From Paenibacillus elgii NBRC 100335 (lineage in GTDB: Bacteria > Bacillota > Bacilli > Paenibacillales > NBRC-103111): a DNA stretch of 51,414 nucleotides. This document shows positions 17,356 through 25,462 of the stretch, piece by piece. Where the stretch lies: the NCBI RefSeq assembly GCF_004000865.1, contig NZ_BIMB01000052.1, positions 1 through 51,414 of the forward strand. Direction: 5' to 3'. The notes beneath the pieces were generated by a model. The model saw nothing but the letters and a program-made list of their open reading frames with translations. It ran no database searches and was not told the origin of the DNA. The number at the start of each line of letters is the position of its first letter. Position 1 is the first letter of the stretch. The translations under genes and the position numbers were made by a program.

Positions 17356-17832
17356 TTAATGATATTCTTTACCTTGATATATGACGAATCCTACAGGCTT
17401 GTGGGTGAAATGAATAACAGGATATTTATCCCTGTTGTCTTCTGTGGGATAGGCATGATTATGATCGATGTATTCGCCTTGCAATTCAATCTCTTGTCCC
17501 TCCGTAATGCCAGTTATCGGCTCTGCTAATCCCAAATTATCGCCATAGCGGATAGCGACAAAAGTATCCGAGTTCTTATCAACTAGAGAAGCATCGGCCC
17601 CTTTAATGCTAATTAGCTCATTGATCTTTACATCAAAATGCTGGTGCATCGCTCCGCTTCGTTCCCGATCAGGATATACTTTTACAATTGTAGCCTTAAC
17701 ATGTACAACTGGAGCATGAAGGGACAATGGATGGAGTTGATGACCATACGAGTCATTGGTGATCGTATGGCCGAAATGAGGGTGCTTCAACAGGTTATTG
17801 TGATGACGATTGAGCAGATATTGACTTGACAT
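17356..17832 (-). CDS. DUF3465 family protein
   Basis: The 158-residue product starts at ATG behind AAGGAGGT. The body has an OB-like beta-barrel pattern: V-K-A-T-I-V-K-V-Y-P-D, H-Q-H-F-D-V-K-I, I-E-L-Q-G-E-Y and the ending V-I-H-F-T-H-K-P. These match my memory of DUF3465, with a C-terminal W/F-T-H motif. The first 30 residues are histidine- and asparagine-rich. Function unknown; possibly nucleic-acid binding. Confidence 0.65.
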   Translation of the reverse strand: MSSQYLLNRHHNNLLKHPHFGHTITNDSYGHQLHPLSLHAPVVHVKATIVKVYPDRERSGAMHQHFDVKINELISIKGADASLVDKNSDTFVAIRYGDNLGLAEPITGITEGQEIELQGEYIDHNHAYPTEDNRDKYPVIHFTHKPVGFVIYQGKEYH

Positions 17833-18064
17833 ATTTTGAACCTCCTTATAAATGGTTATGAAGGTATTTTAACCAAGTTTAACTTAATAATTCATATTAG
17901 CCGTAGACCCTAGAATGAGTATGCACACTCCACATCTGTCGAGATGTCAATAGAGTTGGAATCTCGGATACCAATAAAAGCAACAAGAATTCCAATGATG
18001 TATGTCCTGGTTATTTGTATGTTAATATTTGAGTATGACAGAATAGACAGGAGAGTATCATCGA

Positions 18065-18550
18065 ATGAATGAGCAGCAGTTAAAAGAATATCTCATTACT
18101 TTGGCGCAGGAATACGGCTCGAAATGGAACGAATACGAGGACCGTGTTCGAGAACAAAGCGAGGCTGAAACAGCGGCTATGCCTAAGTTTGCCGATGCGG
18201 AAGAACAGTTTGCATGGTTCAAAGAGAACAAGCCGACGGATTGGCACGAAGAATTGAGTAAATGGGTGGGGCCCCTGTTTGATCGCTACTGTACGGACAA
18301 AAAAAGGGTGTACGGTGGAAAAAATGTTCGCAGCTTCGGGTTTCCCGCCAAGTTTAACGGTATTGGCAGCCCTGTCGAAACGAGTGTCGATTTAAAGAAC
18401 CAAAACCGGGCCGAGGTTTATTTCAAAACGGAAACTTCCTTTCAGGACGAATATTTATTCGTATTGCTGCGCAAGGCTGGTCAGTGGAAGATTGACAGCT
18501 ACAAAGGGCGCAGATTCGGCGATACGAAGTGGGATAACAGAATTCTTTGA
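18065..18550 (+). CDS. NTF2-fold immunity protein
   Basis: The 161-residue product starts at ATG behind CAGGAGAG. The order of motifs fits Imm-NTF2-type immunity proteins: F-D-R-Y-C-T-D-K-K-R-V-Y-G-G, F-P-A-K-F-N-G-I, then beta strands ending in F-V-L-L-R-K-A-G-Q-W-K-I-D-S. No toxin gene with a matching warhead is adjacent, so it is an orphan immunity gene or guards a lost toxin. It lies 24 bases before the DUF523 gene. Confidence 0.65.
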   Translation: MNEQQLKEYLITLAQEYGSKWNEYEDRVREQSEAETAAMPKFADAEEQFAWFKENKPTDWHEELSKWVGPLFDRYCTDKKRVYGGKNVRSFGFPAKFNGIGSPVETSVDLKNQNRAEVYFKTETSFQDEYLFVLLRKAGQWKIDSYKGRRFGDTKWDNRIL

Positions 18551-18574
18551 CGCCGTCATAAAGAGGGGAATTTT

Positions 18575-19030
18575 ATGATATTAGTGAGTTCTTGTTTAGC
18601 AGGATTGGAAGTAAGGTATAACGGTACTCATTGTTTAAATGAAAAAATAAATAAATTAGTAGAGGAAAATAAGGCGGTAACGATTTGTCCCGAATTGCTT
18701 GGTGGCTTATCAACTCCGAGAGAACCTGCCGAAATAGTAGGGGGAGATGGAGATGATGTACTGGATGGAAACGCCAAAGTGATTGAGAAGTCTGGTAAAG
18801 ATGTAACGGACTTTTATATTAAGGGAGCGTATGCTGCCTTAGAGAAAGCTAAAGAAATAAATGCGACAATAGTCGTTCTCAAAGAGAACAGTCCCTCTTG
18901 TGGTAGTTCTATGATTTACAATGGTCAATTTGTTGGTCATAAAGTGGTTGGTAATGGAGTAACTTCAGCTTTACTTAAACGAAACGGATTACAAGTAATT
19001 TCAGAGGAACAATTTATGGAGAGTATTTAA
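18575..19030 (+). CDS. DUF523 family protein (YbbK-like)
   Basis: The 151-residue product starts at ATG behind AGAGGGGA. The family signature is clear: S-S-C-L-A-G-L-E-V-R-Y-N-G, then C-P-E-L-L-G-G-L-S-T-P-R-E-P-A-E and L-K-E-N-S-P-S-C-G-S. The conserved cysteines (in CLAG, CPE and SCG) suggest metal or sulfur chemistry, but the family's reaction is not established. Length is typical. A strong terminator follows. Confidence 0.9.
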   Translation: MILVSSCLAGLEVRYNGTHCLNEKINKLVEENKAVTICPELLGGLSTPREPAEIVGGDGDDVLDGNAKVIEKSGKDVTDFYIKGAYAALEKAKEINATIVVLKENSPSCGSSMIYNGQFVGHKVVGNGVTSALLKRNGLQVISEEQFMESI

Positions 19031-19042
19031 TAACTTCCGAAT

Positions 19043-19087
19043 AAAAAGGGAACCCAATGTTGTTCGATTCTGGGCTTCCCTTTTTTC
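19043..19087 (+). terminator. Terminator after DUF523
   Basis: AAAAAGGGAACCCA pairs with TGGGCTTCCCTTTTTT around a 14-base loop. It closes the last gene before the AT-rich accessory region. Confidence 0.9.
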
Positions 19088-19190
19088 TGTATAAAAATCA
19101 ACAATGATGTTTAACGAAGCCGTGCTTGAAAATCTTGAGCATGCATTCTATCGGCGCTCTTTATACCGTTTAATTGACTGTATCTTTTTC

Positions 19191-19394
19191 AAGTCACAAC
19201 GCACTCTATATGTCTCGAACCGTCAAGAGGGATGGCATCGCGGCTACGGCTCATTCCTCGATAATTTACTATTCCATATATCCAAAAGTGTATGAGAATT
19301 TACATTAAATAGAATATGAAGGTATCCGATATATATTAAGATAATCGGTTTATAGAAAGCCAGGAGTAGTTATCCCAAAATGGAGATATACCGT
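19191..19394 (+). repeat. Composite repeat: worn rlmD end, spacer S and toxin promoter region
   Basis: Three parts occur in order. First, 19191-19216 reads on the minus strand as H-I-E-C-V-V, matching the RlmD C-terminus H-V-E-C-V-V. Second, 19217-19285 (CAAGAGGGATGGCATCGCGG and onward) matches 29604-29675. Third, 19252-19394 (starting CATTCCTCGA) matches 30433-30580 at about 90% identity up to the toxin start codon. It joins in one place the elements split between the 29.5-kb and 30.4-kb copies. Confidence 0.75.
19306..19332 (+). promoter_or_regulatory. Sigma-D-type promoter of the broken toxin cassette
   Basis: TAAA at 19306-19309 and TCCGATAT at 19325-19332 are separated by 15 bases. The same arrangement is found at 4558 and 30490. 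Confidence 0.6.
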
Positions 19395-19697
19395 ATGAGT
19401 ATATTGTTGAGGGTTGATTGAGAATCCGGTGGTCAGCCGATTGAGCTTGGCGATGGAAAGATTACTGGCTTTAGCTACATAAACACAAGCCCGGCAGATT
19501 ATTTTGCCAAATCCTATAATGTGGACCATTCGATTCAGATACGGGGTAAGATATATAACTATGACTTACATTTCCAATGGAATGATTTAATTGATCCTAA
19601 TTTTATGTATACAACTGATCAAGTGAAAGCTGCTTTAGCTGAAAAAATTCCCTTCGCTGACCCTAAGCCATATATCATTCGCATAGATGGGATGTAA
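19395..19697 (+). pseudogene. Broken toxin cassette: N-terminal module joined to an unrelated C-terminus
   Basis: From ATG 19395, 100 codons read in one frame except for a TGA at codon 9 where the intact copy has CGA (Arg). Codons 10-48 match the N-terminal module of the GH19 toxin at 30581 (P-I-E-L-G-D-G, Y-I-N-T-S-P-A-D, H-S-I-Q-I-R-G). After that the sequence is unrelated: HFQWNDLIDPNFMYTTDQ, ending Y-I-I-R-I-D-G-M. The middle of the toxin has been deleted and only its last 50 residues remain. The toxin activity cannot be identified. A different lipoprotein gene follows. Confidence 0.8.
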
Positions 19698-19799
19698 AAG
19701 GAACATATGAAAAAAATCCCCCTTCCGGTTGGAAATCGTGGCTCCCAAAAATAAGTTATTGGCCGTTTGATTAGTACTTCTGAAGAGAGTGGTGGAAAG

Positions 19800-20309
19800 A
19801 TGCCTGGTAGATCATTAATTGCTGTCGTGCTATCGTTATGTGCAATTTGTTTCTTATCTTTAATCATAGGGTGTAGTCATCCTTCAAGTAATGTTCAAAT
19901 CGCTGGCACCAAGACTTCTAGAGAGCCAAAAGATGAAGCAGTAACAAAACTAGCTGCAACTCTCGAACACCCTCTTGTATCACCTTCCGGAAAATATCAA
20001 TTGGAAGTTTTGGAAGGATATAATGGTGTAGTGCATTTTTATAGATTCAATATTTCAAAAATTGGAGAGAATGGAACCGACCCTACGGTTATTTTTTGTT
20101 CTAAAGATACTTTTAGAAAGAGAGATAGAGTGTTCTTTCTATGGGATAATGAAGATAGAGATTGGGTGTATAGCGGAGATGTTGGAACCTACTATTGGAC
20201 GAAAACAGATGATGAAACTTGGATTAAATCCAAGGATATCACCAAAAACAAAGTAGAAATGCCTGAAAACTTAAAAATTTTACTTAGCAGGTCGACAAGC
20301 CCAAGATAA
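19800..20309 (+). CDS. Lipoprotein, candidate immunity protein of the broken toxin
   Basis: The product has 169 residues from ATG 19800 (GGTGGAAAG upstream). It has a lipoprotein signal peptide with lipobox L-I-I-G-C at residues 18-22. The mature part has S-P-S-G-K-Y-Q-L-E-V, F-Y-R-F-N-I-S-K and F-F-L-W-D-N-E-D-R-D-W-V-Y, a beta-rich pattern like proteins that describe one state of a beta-propeller blade. It follows the toxin remnant as the DUF3298 lipoprotein follows the intact toxin. That arrangement suggests immunity on the outside of the membrane; no experiment supports it. Confidence 0.65.
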   Translation: MPGRSLIAVVLSLCAICFLSLIIGCSHPSSNVQIAGTKTSREPKDEAVTKLAATLEHPLVSPSGKYQLEVLEGYNGVVHFYRFNISKIGENGTDPTVIFCSKDTFRKRDRVFFLWDNEDRDWVYSGDVGTYYWTKTDDETWIKSKDITKNKVEMPENLKILLSRSTSPR

Positions 20310-20474
20310 CTACTGCCCAAAAACGGTATGCTCTGTTTCCGATTCACGAGAAACTAGTTACGCGCCATTGTTAAAACTCTAGAATCTAAGGAATGTCTTT
20401 AATTTTGAAAGTATATTATCAGAATGAAAATCAGATTTTATTCGAATGAATGTTGAAATTGGAGGATTTATGGA

Positions 20475-20555
20475 TTGTTTTCTCTGGATTATGCAAAGTT
20501 ATTGTCTGCCAGATGGGCTGAATTGACCAATACAATAGATGAGTGTGATTTCTAA
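20475..20555 (+). pseudogene. Short gene start, truncated immunity gene?
   Basis: A TTG eight bases after GGAGGA opens a 26-codon frame (MFSLDYAKLLSARWAELTNT and six more) that stops at TAA. The sequence looks coding, but the size suggests only the beginning of a gene whose rest is gone. Otherwise 20310-20636 holds nothing I can identify. Confidence 0.3.
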
Positions 20556-20636
20556 TGTAACACGGATTTCATCGAGATGAGAAATTTAGTTTATTTTTTA
20601 ACTTACGAGAGAAAAGCAAAAGAAATAGAGGTCCTT

Positions 20637-21788
20637 ATGAGGAATTATTTATTAGTTAGTTTTGCTGTTTGTATTATTGTTGCCGGATGTCAAAGTATAA
20701 ATGACAATAATATCACGGTTGAGAACAGCAATTCAAAAACCTCCATCCACAAAGCTACTACACCAACACCTCAAGAATCGATTGATAACAAACCATCGGA
20801 GAGCCTACTAACGAATCAAGAAAACAAATCTGTCGATTCGCTAGATCAGAAAACTGAGCGGCGGAATGTTCAAAATCCTTCAGATGTAAAACATAAAGCT
20901 GATATGAATCAAGAAAAACAGGTGGTCACAAAGCTAACTCCATATCAAGTTTTAACGAAAATTCGTGAAATTGAGAAATTTTCAGGAGGTACTTTCCAAG
21001 GGAATGGGAAGGAAAATATCTATTCATTTTTAATACCAGACCCAAATAAAGAGGATGAAAATATAATCTATAATAGGCTATATGATATTTCGAATGGGAA
21101 TGTATCCATTTATGGTAAGAAAGATTTTGAAGTATACTACAATCTCTTTGACGAATCTACTTATACACATCTGAAAGTGAATCCAGTTATCATTCAAGTC
21201 GATAAGAATCATCAAAATGAAATGAATAAAATCGAGCAAAAACTGTATTCTTCTGATGATTCAAATAACGCCAAGTGGTCGCCAAATTATCAATATGTTG
21301 CCTATTATTTAGGGAACTCTGATGGAGGAGAGGCTTACTTATGGAAAGTAGGAGATAACACCCCTACTAAAATAAACAAAACAGAACGTGATAGATATTT
21401 TTTTAAATGGTCGCCTGATTCTCGCTATCTTGTTCTTGATACCGGTACAAGTCGACACCGTGGAGGTCAAATCTACAATGTCTCTACGCGTAAAATAAGT
21501 GATAGTTTTGGGTATATTCACAAAGTATATTTTTCTGAAAACTCTAGCTGGATTGCCTACTCGAATTCAAGCGAATTTAGATCCAAAGAAAAAGCTGGAT
21601 ATGAAGATGATCAAACAGAAGAGATATGGTTGATGGATTTGAATAATTTTGAGGAGCGGTTTCTTATTAGAACAGACGATCACACGGATTATTCTCCAGC
21701 GAAGTGGACGAATGATTCGGAACTAATTTATTTAAAGCGTGATTATAGGACGGGCACAAAAGAGGAGCTTGAAATAACTATTCCATAA
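20637..21788 (+). CDS. Lipoprotein with C-terminal beta-propeller-like repeats
   Basis: The product has 383 residues from ATG 20637; the lipobox V-A-G-C at about residues 15-18 argues for this start over the upstream in-frame ATG at 20577. A low-complexity S/T/N/K linker (about 20-105) follows. The C-terminal half has TolB/WD40-like (PD40) blades: N-A-K-W-S-P-N-Y-Q-Y-V-A-Y, F-K-W-S-P-D-S-R-Y-L-V-L-D, F-S-E-N-S-S-W-I-A-Y and P-A-K-W-T-N-D-S-E-L-I-Y-L. It is an extracellular lipid-anchored protein, perhaps an immunity or cell-surface binding protein. Confidence 0.75.
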   Translation: MRNYLLVSFAVCIIVAGCQSINDNNITVENSNSKTSIHKATTPTPQESIDNKPSESLLTNQENKSVDSLDQKTERRNVQNPSDVKHKADMNQEKQVVTKLTPYQVLTKIREIEKFSGGTFQGNGKENIYSFLIPDPNKEDENIIYNRLYDISNGNVSIYGKKDFEVYYNLFDESTYTHLKVNPVIIQVDKNHQNEMNKIEQKLYSSDDSNNAKWSPNYQYVAYYLGNSDGGEAYLWKVGDNTPTKINKTERDRYFFKWSPDSRYLVLDTGTSRHRGGQIYNVSTRKISDSFGYIHKVYFSENSSWIAYSNSSEFRSKEKAGYEDDQTEEIWLMDLNNFEERFLIRTDDHTDYSPAKWTNDSELIYLKRDYRTGTKEELEITIP

Positions 21789-21910
21789 TTACAGTAACGT
21801 CTTGGTTTGTTTTTCTTTTTGCTATTGCTTTGCACAATCAATTATTGATATCTCATAAATTCCTTGTTAGTCCTTAAGGCATTTTGAAATTACCGGGAGG
21901 ATTCGGAGCC

Positions 21911-22108
21911 ATGGAGCAGTGGGAGTATAGAACTCTTAAGTTTTTCACAAAAGGTTTCTTTACTGGGGGCACATTGGATATAAAAGAATTTGATAAGGAA
22001 CTTAATGTTATGGGATCAAATGGATGGGAACTTATATCTTGCTTTGATACAAATCAGCATCAAGGATCTTCAAAAGAAGTCATTTGTGTATTCAAAAGAA
22101 AGAAATAG
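21911..22108 (+). CDS. DUF4177 domain protein
   Basis: The product has 65 residues from ATG 21911 behind GGGAGGA. The start M-E-Q-W-E-Y-R-T-L-K, the centre N-G-W-E-L-I-S-C-F-D-T-N and the end V-I-C-V-F-K-R are the DUF4177 pattern. Small, soluble, alpha/beta; function unknown, and common as a stand-alone gene near immunity loci. Confidence 0.85.
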   Translation: MEQWEYRTLKFFTKGFFTGGTLDIKEFDKELNVMGSNGWELISCFDTNQHQGSSKEVICVFKRKK

Positions 22109-22169
22109 GCGAGTAATAAGCATTTTGAAATAATCTACTTTATTCGAGCCGCGATAAGGAGCATTTAAG

Positions 22170-22265
22170 TTGAACACAACAAATAAATTTATCGACGGCG
22201 CAATAATTCTTATAATTATGTCCGTACTACACCCAATTAATAAATATCTCTTACCAATAATATAA
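22170..22265 (+). CDS. Possible 31-residue single-helix membrane peptide
   Basis: A TTG eight bases after AAGGAG opens a 31-codon frame (MNTTNKFIDGAIILIIMSVL and eleven more). It has one hydrophobic helix and ends I-N-K-Y-L-L-P-I-I. It may be a real small membrane protein or the 5' end of a truncated gene. Confidence 0.35.
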   Translation: MNTTNKFIDGAIILIIMSVLHPINKYLLPII

Positions 22266-22311
22266 TTACTCCGAAACAACCCAATTCTCTATTTAGGAAT
22301 CTCAATTTTGC

Positions 22312-22449
22312 ATGAATTTTAGTTTCAAAAAAAAATACTATTTTATGATGAGGAACGCAGTCGGATATAAAGTACATAATCACTCGATCCTGTACGATTT
22401 TGAGATAGAGCAAACAGCCTATGTACTTGAGCATTATCAATGGGATTAA
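22312..22449 (+). CDS. Possible 45-residue protein or gene fragment
   Basis: This ATG frame has coding-like composition (V-G-Y-K-V-H-N-H-S-I-L-Y-D-F-E-I-E-Q, A-Y-V-L-E-H-Y-Q-W-D). The nearest purine-rich site (AGGAA) is far upstream. It is best seen as a remnant of a larger gene. Together with the peptide at 22170 it is all I find between 22109 and 22537. Confidence 0.25.
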   Translation: MNFSFKKKYYFMMRNAVGYKVHNHSILYDFEIEQTAYVLEHYQWD

Positions 22450-22537
22450 AAGATAAAAAATTGGGGTGAGTGTCATGAGTAAGGATAAAAAATAAAGTGG
22501 TTTAAGGTATATCAAAATCTGGGAGGGTGCGAGTACA

Positions 22538-23785
22538 ATGAACAATGCTCTTAAGTATGTACTGGCGGTGTCAGTATTGTTTAGTGGGTTGAGCTTTATA
22601 AGCTTGAAAGCAACGGCGAAAATCGACTTGATGTCAAATAGGCAATTGGTTGTCCTGGCGGAGACAAAATTGCTGGATGATTATAAAAATCCGAGTTCAG
22701 TGGTCGGCTCAATTTCCGGTATGCAGATGCTGGAAATTGCCTGTGGTACAAATGATTCAACTTGTGTAGCAAACGCAGGAGGCAGAGAATATATACTTGT
22801 TAAAACCCGGATGGGGAACAAATGGATCGACGATGACGATAAAATTACGGCCGGCGATTATCGGGAAACGGAACGGGACATTACCATTATTGAAGAAATG
22901 AAGTTATATGACCAACCCAATGTCGGCGTTTATTCCAATGCCGAACCACCTCAAGAAATGCTTTCGCCGCAAAAAGTCCATGTAACCGCAATGTATCGTT
23001 ATTTATACAAAGGGGGTCATACCGGAAGGGCAATGCTTGAGGCACCGATATGGTTTCGAATTTCTACAAAGCAGGGGCAGAAATGGATTGTTGACCCGTT
23101 TATTCCAGAAGACGTGAAGAATAATGAGAGGGCAAGTGACAGGATCATTAAACTGACTGGGAACGAACTGCTTTACGATTATCCCTACGAAGTAGCAGGA
23201 AAAGGAGTAAGAGCGAATCCAGGTATAGTTCAAGTGGTTGCGCAGTCTTCTTTCGTTATAAAAGTTCAAGGTTATGAATGGTTCAAGATTCAACTACAGG
23301 ATGGCACGTTCAAATGGGTTAAAACCTATCCGCGATCAGAGAATGAAAGTGGGCCGTTGAAGGAGTTCGACTTATCCAACGAAAAGATCACGCTGAGAAC
23401 CGCCACGCGTTATTTCGACATCGATGGTGACGCAAGCCTTAGTCTGCAAAACTGGCTGCAGCCGGGAACCTATGTAGCTGATAAAGTAAACAACGGCTTG
23501 GCACGTATACTAACCCCATTCGGCTGGAAAGTCGTCAACCTTGATAGAGCACCGCTTGAACGGCCTAAGGGCATTACTGAAACACAAGAAACCGTAAAGT
23601 TAACCCCAGATACAAAAACTTACTATTTTCCGTTGACAGGAGAAATCTGCCATAAGGTAGGTACTTTTAAAGATCAGCAAGCTCTATCTTTTGAAAAGTG
23701 GGTTTCCCCTGAGGGGGTCAATTGGTACCATATTTCAACTTTCAGCGGCATCGTGTGGGTGCCGGAAAAACCTTTATCGGAATGA
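22538..23785 (+). CDS. Secreted protein with repeated SH3-like domains
   Basis: The 415-residue product starts at ATG behind GGGAGGG. A signal peptide covers about 1-28. The mature protein is built of four to five weak repeats of about 70 residues, each with a strand-turn start (L-L-D-D-Y, K-L-Y-D-Q-P, L-L-Y-D-Y-P, T-R-Y-F-D) and an end G-x-x-W-I/V-x-P/D (N-K-W-I-D, Q-K-W-I-V-D-P-F, F-K-W-V-K, G-I-V-W-V-P). This is the shape of bacterial SH3b cell-wall binding domains. No catalytic domain is present. It may be a wall-bound decoy or immunity factor. Confidence 0.7.
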   Translation: MNNALKYVLAVSVLFSGLSFISLKATAKIDLMSNRQLVVLAETKLLDDYKNPSSVVGSISGMQMLEIACGTNDSTCVANAGGREYILVKTRMGNKWIDDDDKITAGDYRETERDITIIEEMKLYDQPNVGVYSNAEPPQEMLSPQKVHVTAMYRYLYKGGHTGRAMLEAPIWFRISTKQGQKWIVDPFIPEDVKNNERASDRIIKLTGNELLYDYPYEVAGKGVRANPGIVQVVAQSSFVIKVQGYEWFKIQLQDGTFKWVKTYPRSENESGPLKEFDLSNEKITLRTATRYFDIDGDASLSLQNWLQPGTYVADKVNNGLARILTPFGWKVVNLDRAPLERPKGITETQETVKLTPDTKTYYFPLTGEICHKVGTFKDQQALSFEKWVSPEGVNWYHISTFSGIVWVPEKPLSE

Positions 23786-23802
23786 ACATAATGAAGCATT
23801 GA

Positions 23803-23937
23803 AAAGAAAATCGAGCCGCCTCATCAAAATTTGGGCATCACGCTACGGAGTATTGTGGATTTACTAAGCCACGGTTTGCTACGGCTTCAGTAGAAGATAC
23901 TGAAGTCGTAGATCCAGACACATTTGAAAAGCTGTAA
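23803..23937 (+). pseudogene. C-terminal fragment of an unidentified gene
   Basis: An open frame without a start codon reads F-G-H-H-A-T-E-Y-C-G-F-T-K-P-R-F and ends V-V-D-P-D-T-F-E-K-L at TAA 23935-23937. The composition looks coding and the upstream frame is closed by a TGA, so this is the tail of a deleted gene. Confidence 0.3.
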
Positions 23938-23961
23938 AAATATCGTTTTCATAGGGGAATA

Positions 23962-24499
23962 ATGAATCATTTAAATAGGCATATTTGGATAGAAGCAGAG
24001 CAATGGGCGATTAGTGAGTGGAATGAACAAGATTGCAAGTGATGTAATCGTTGTATTTCAGGATCGGAGTAAGTGGATTGCAAGTTTTTTTACATACAAG
24101 AACATTCAAACGTTACGGGAAAAAAATATGTCAACTGGTGAATGCATAAATGGTGCCTACTATTGGTCAAGTGATATGGTACTGATTGATTTCATTAGCC
24201 GAAAAAGAGTAGAAGAAGAAGTAGAGTATCTTCTTAAAGAAGATAAGATTGCAAGAGAGATTGCTCAGATACTTATTAAGTGTAATGAAGAAACTTTACC
24301 TCATATCCGTGAAATTCTTTTAGGCGATGCCTATGATTGGAAGTATTCTTGTCTAGCTTTTGTTGTAGAAGCTTTGCCTAAAGAAACGGATATTGAGAGA
24401 TTGGCATTTAATCCATCTCAAGATGAAGAAGCTTTATTTGAAATAAATAATGAAGCAAGAAACATATTAAATAGTATCGAATATAATTTTCTAAACTAA
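23962..24499 (+). pseudogene. Chimeric, frameshifted immunity gene (unnamed family fused to DUF5071 end)
   Basis: ATG 23962 (AGGGGA upstream) opens MNHLNRHIWIEAEQWAISEW and stops at TGA 24040. One frame over, from about 24036, the protein continues S-D-V-I-V-V-F-Q-D-R-S-K-W-I-A-S-F-F-T-Y, then W-S-S-D-M-V-L-I-D: the body of a common Bacillus/Paenibacillus immunity-like family. From about 24230 the sequence switches to the C-terminal half of DUF5071 (I-A-R-E-I-A-Q-I-L-I-K-C, E-A-R-N-I-L), aligning with the gene at 10378. The gene is thus both frameshifted and recombinant. Confidence 0.7.
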
Positions 24500-24527
24500 G
24501 GTAGAATTCGAAATAAGGAGTAATACA

Positions 24528-24776
24528 ATGAGCATAGAAGAAGATCTTAAGCAAGTGAAGAGTAAAAGTGATTTCGTGGAATTCATTTATCAAATGCTAA
24601 ACGAGCTAAAGCATAATCCAAATGAATGGGAAAATATCACTTTAGAAAATTTTCTAGATGCTATTGCAAGATATATTGAGGACACCAACGATGACTCATC
24701 AGCTGTAGGTGAAGATAGCGAGCAACTTTGGGCTACAATCGCATTTCTAAATTATGTTGGCAGTAGATACGAATAA
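24528..24776 (+). CDS. DUF7660-like small protein
   Basis: The 82-residue, strongly acidic product starts at ATG behind AATAAGGAG. The pattern S-D-F-V-E-F-I, N-P-N-E-W-E-N-I-T-L-E-N-F-L-D-A-I-A-R-Y-I-E-D matches what I recall for DUF7660. It is a predicted helical, soluble protein. It follows the chimeric gene and may be co-transcribed. An immunity or accessory role is inferred from context only. Confidence 0.65.
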   Translation: MSIEEDLKQVKSKSDFVEFIYQMLNELKHNPNEWENITLENFLDAIARYIEDTNDDSSAVGEDSEQLWATIAFLNYVGSRYE

Positions 24777-24807
24777 GCATTAATGCTGTTAAAAGGATGA
24801 CTAAAAA

Positions 24808-25039
24808 TTGAATAATTATAATGGTAATCCAATAGTTCTGGCTAAGGTGAAGTGGTTTCCTCCTGACATTAAAAATAGGGCTTGCTGCCCGAGAGGAAGA
24901 ACCTGCAAACCACGACAATTGTGAAGTGATTGTTCAAATTAAATTTCTTATCGATGATGCGCCGCATCATGTTTTTTACTATCTGGAAATAAATTTGTTT
25001 TCTTTGATAAGTCAGCTGAGGGGGAGTACTTACTCCTGA
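24808..25039 (+). pseudogene. Frameshifted EF-Tu-C-terminal-like beta-domain gene
   Basis: TTG 24808 (AAAAGGATG upstream) encodes MNNYNGNPIVLAKVKWFPPD and stops after about 39 codons. Another frame continues A-R-E-E-E-P-A-N-H-D-N-C-E-V-I-V-Q-I-K-F-L-I-D-D-A-P-H-H to TGA 25037. This resembles small beta-barrel proteins like the C-terminal part of EF-Tu, related in style to the gene at 26624-26917 (I-V-D-E-A-P-W-H-L-L). It is broken by at least one frameshift. Confidence 0.45.
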
Positions 25040-25074
25040 TGAAATGTGACTTTTAGAGGGACATTTCGTTGATC
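25038..25074. repeat. Repeated hairpin element, copy 1
   Basis: GAAATGT and ACATTTC form a stem around GACTTTTAGAGGG, followed by GTTGATC. A near-identical element lies at 38980-39020. In both places it lies between a plus-strand remnant or small gene and a minus-strand gene, so it may act as a terminator. Confidence 0.6.
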
Positions 25075-25129
25075 ATTTGTTAATAAAAGTAATTTCACCT
25101 CTATATCCACATCCTATGAAATCTCAATT

Positions 25130-25396
25130 TTATTCACATTCATTCTCCCTATCCGCCAATGTTCTAACATCCAAAGGCTCTGAGGGGCGTTTACTACAGT
25201 ATATACAACTCACATCACCACAAGGTGCTTTCAACCATGTATTACAATAAGCACAAAAATCATGATCATACTCATCATAGTAAATAATTGCATTACCACA
25301 AGTATCACAGTGTCTATTCGGAATAATGATTCCACCAATATGAAAAAAATCATTTATTATTACTTGGCGATTCTTTTTGTTCACTCTTATTTTCAT
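25130..25396 (-). CDS. Small zinc-ribbon protein
   Basis: The product has 88 residues from the ATG at 25396 (an in-frame ATG at 25447 would add 17 residues; neither has a strong site). Cysteine pairs C-D-T-C, C-A-Y-C, then C-G-D-V-S-C-I-Y-C look like two zinc ribbons. The rest is basic then acidic. It lies next to the hypothetical gene at 25463, so the two form a minus-strand unit. Confidence 0.6.
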   Translation of the reverse strand: MKIRVNKKNRQVIINDFFHIGGIIIPNRHCDTCGNAIIYYDEYDHDFCAYCNTWLKAPCGDVSCIYCSKRPSEPLDVRTLADRENECE

Positions 25397-25462
25397 CCGT
25401 TTACCACACTCTTTTCCGATAAAACTTCGATTTTGTTTGTACTTCATTATTTTTGTATGTAT

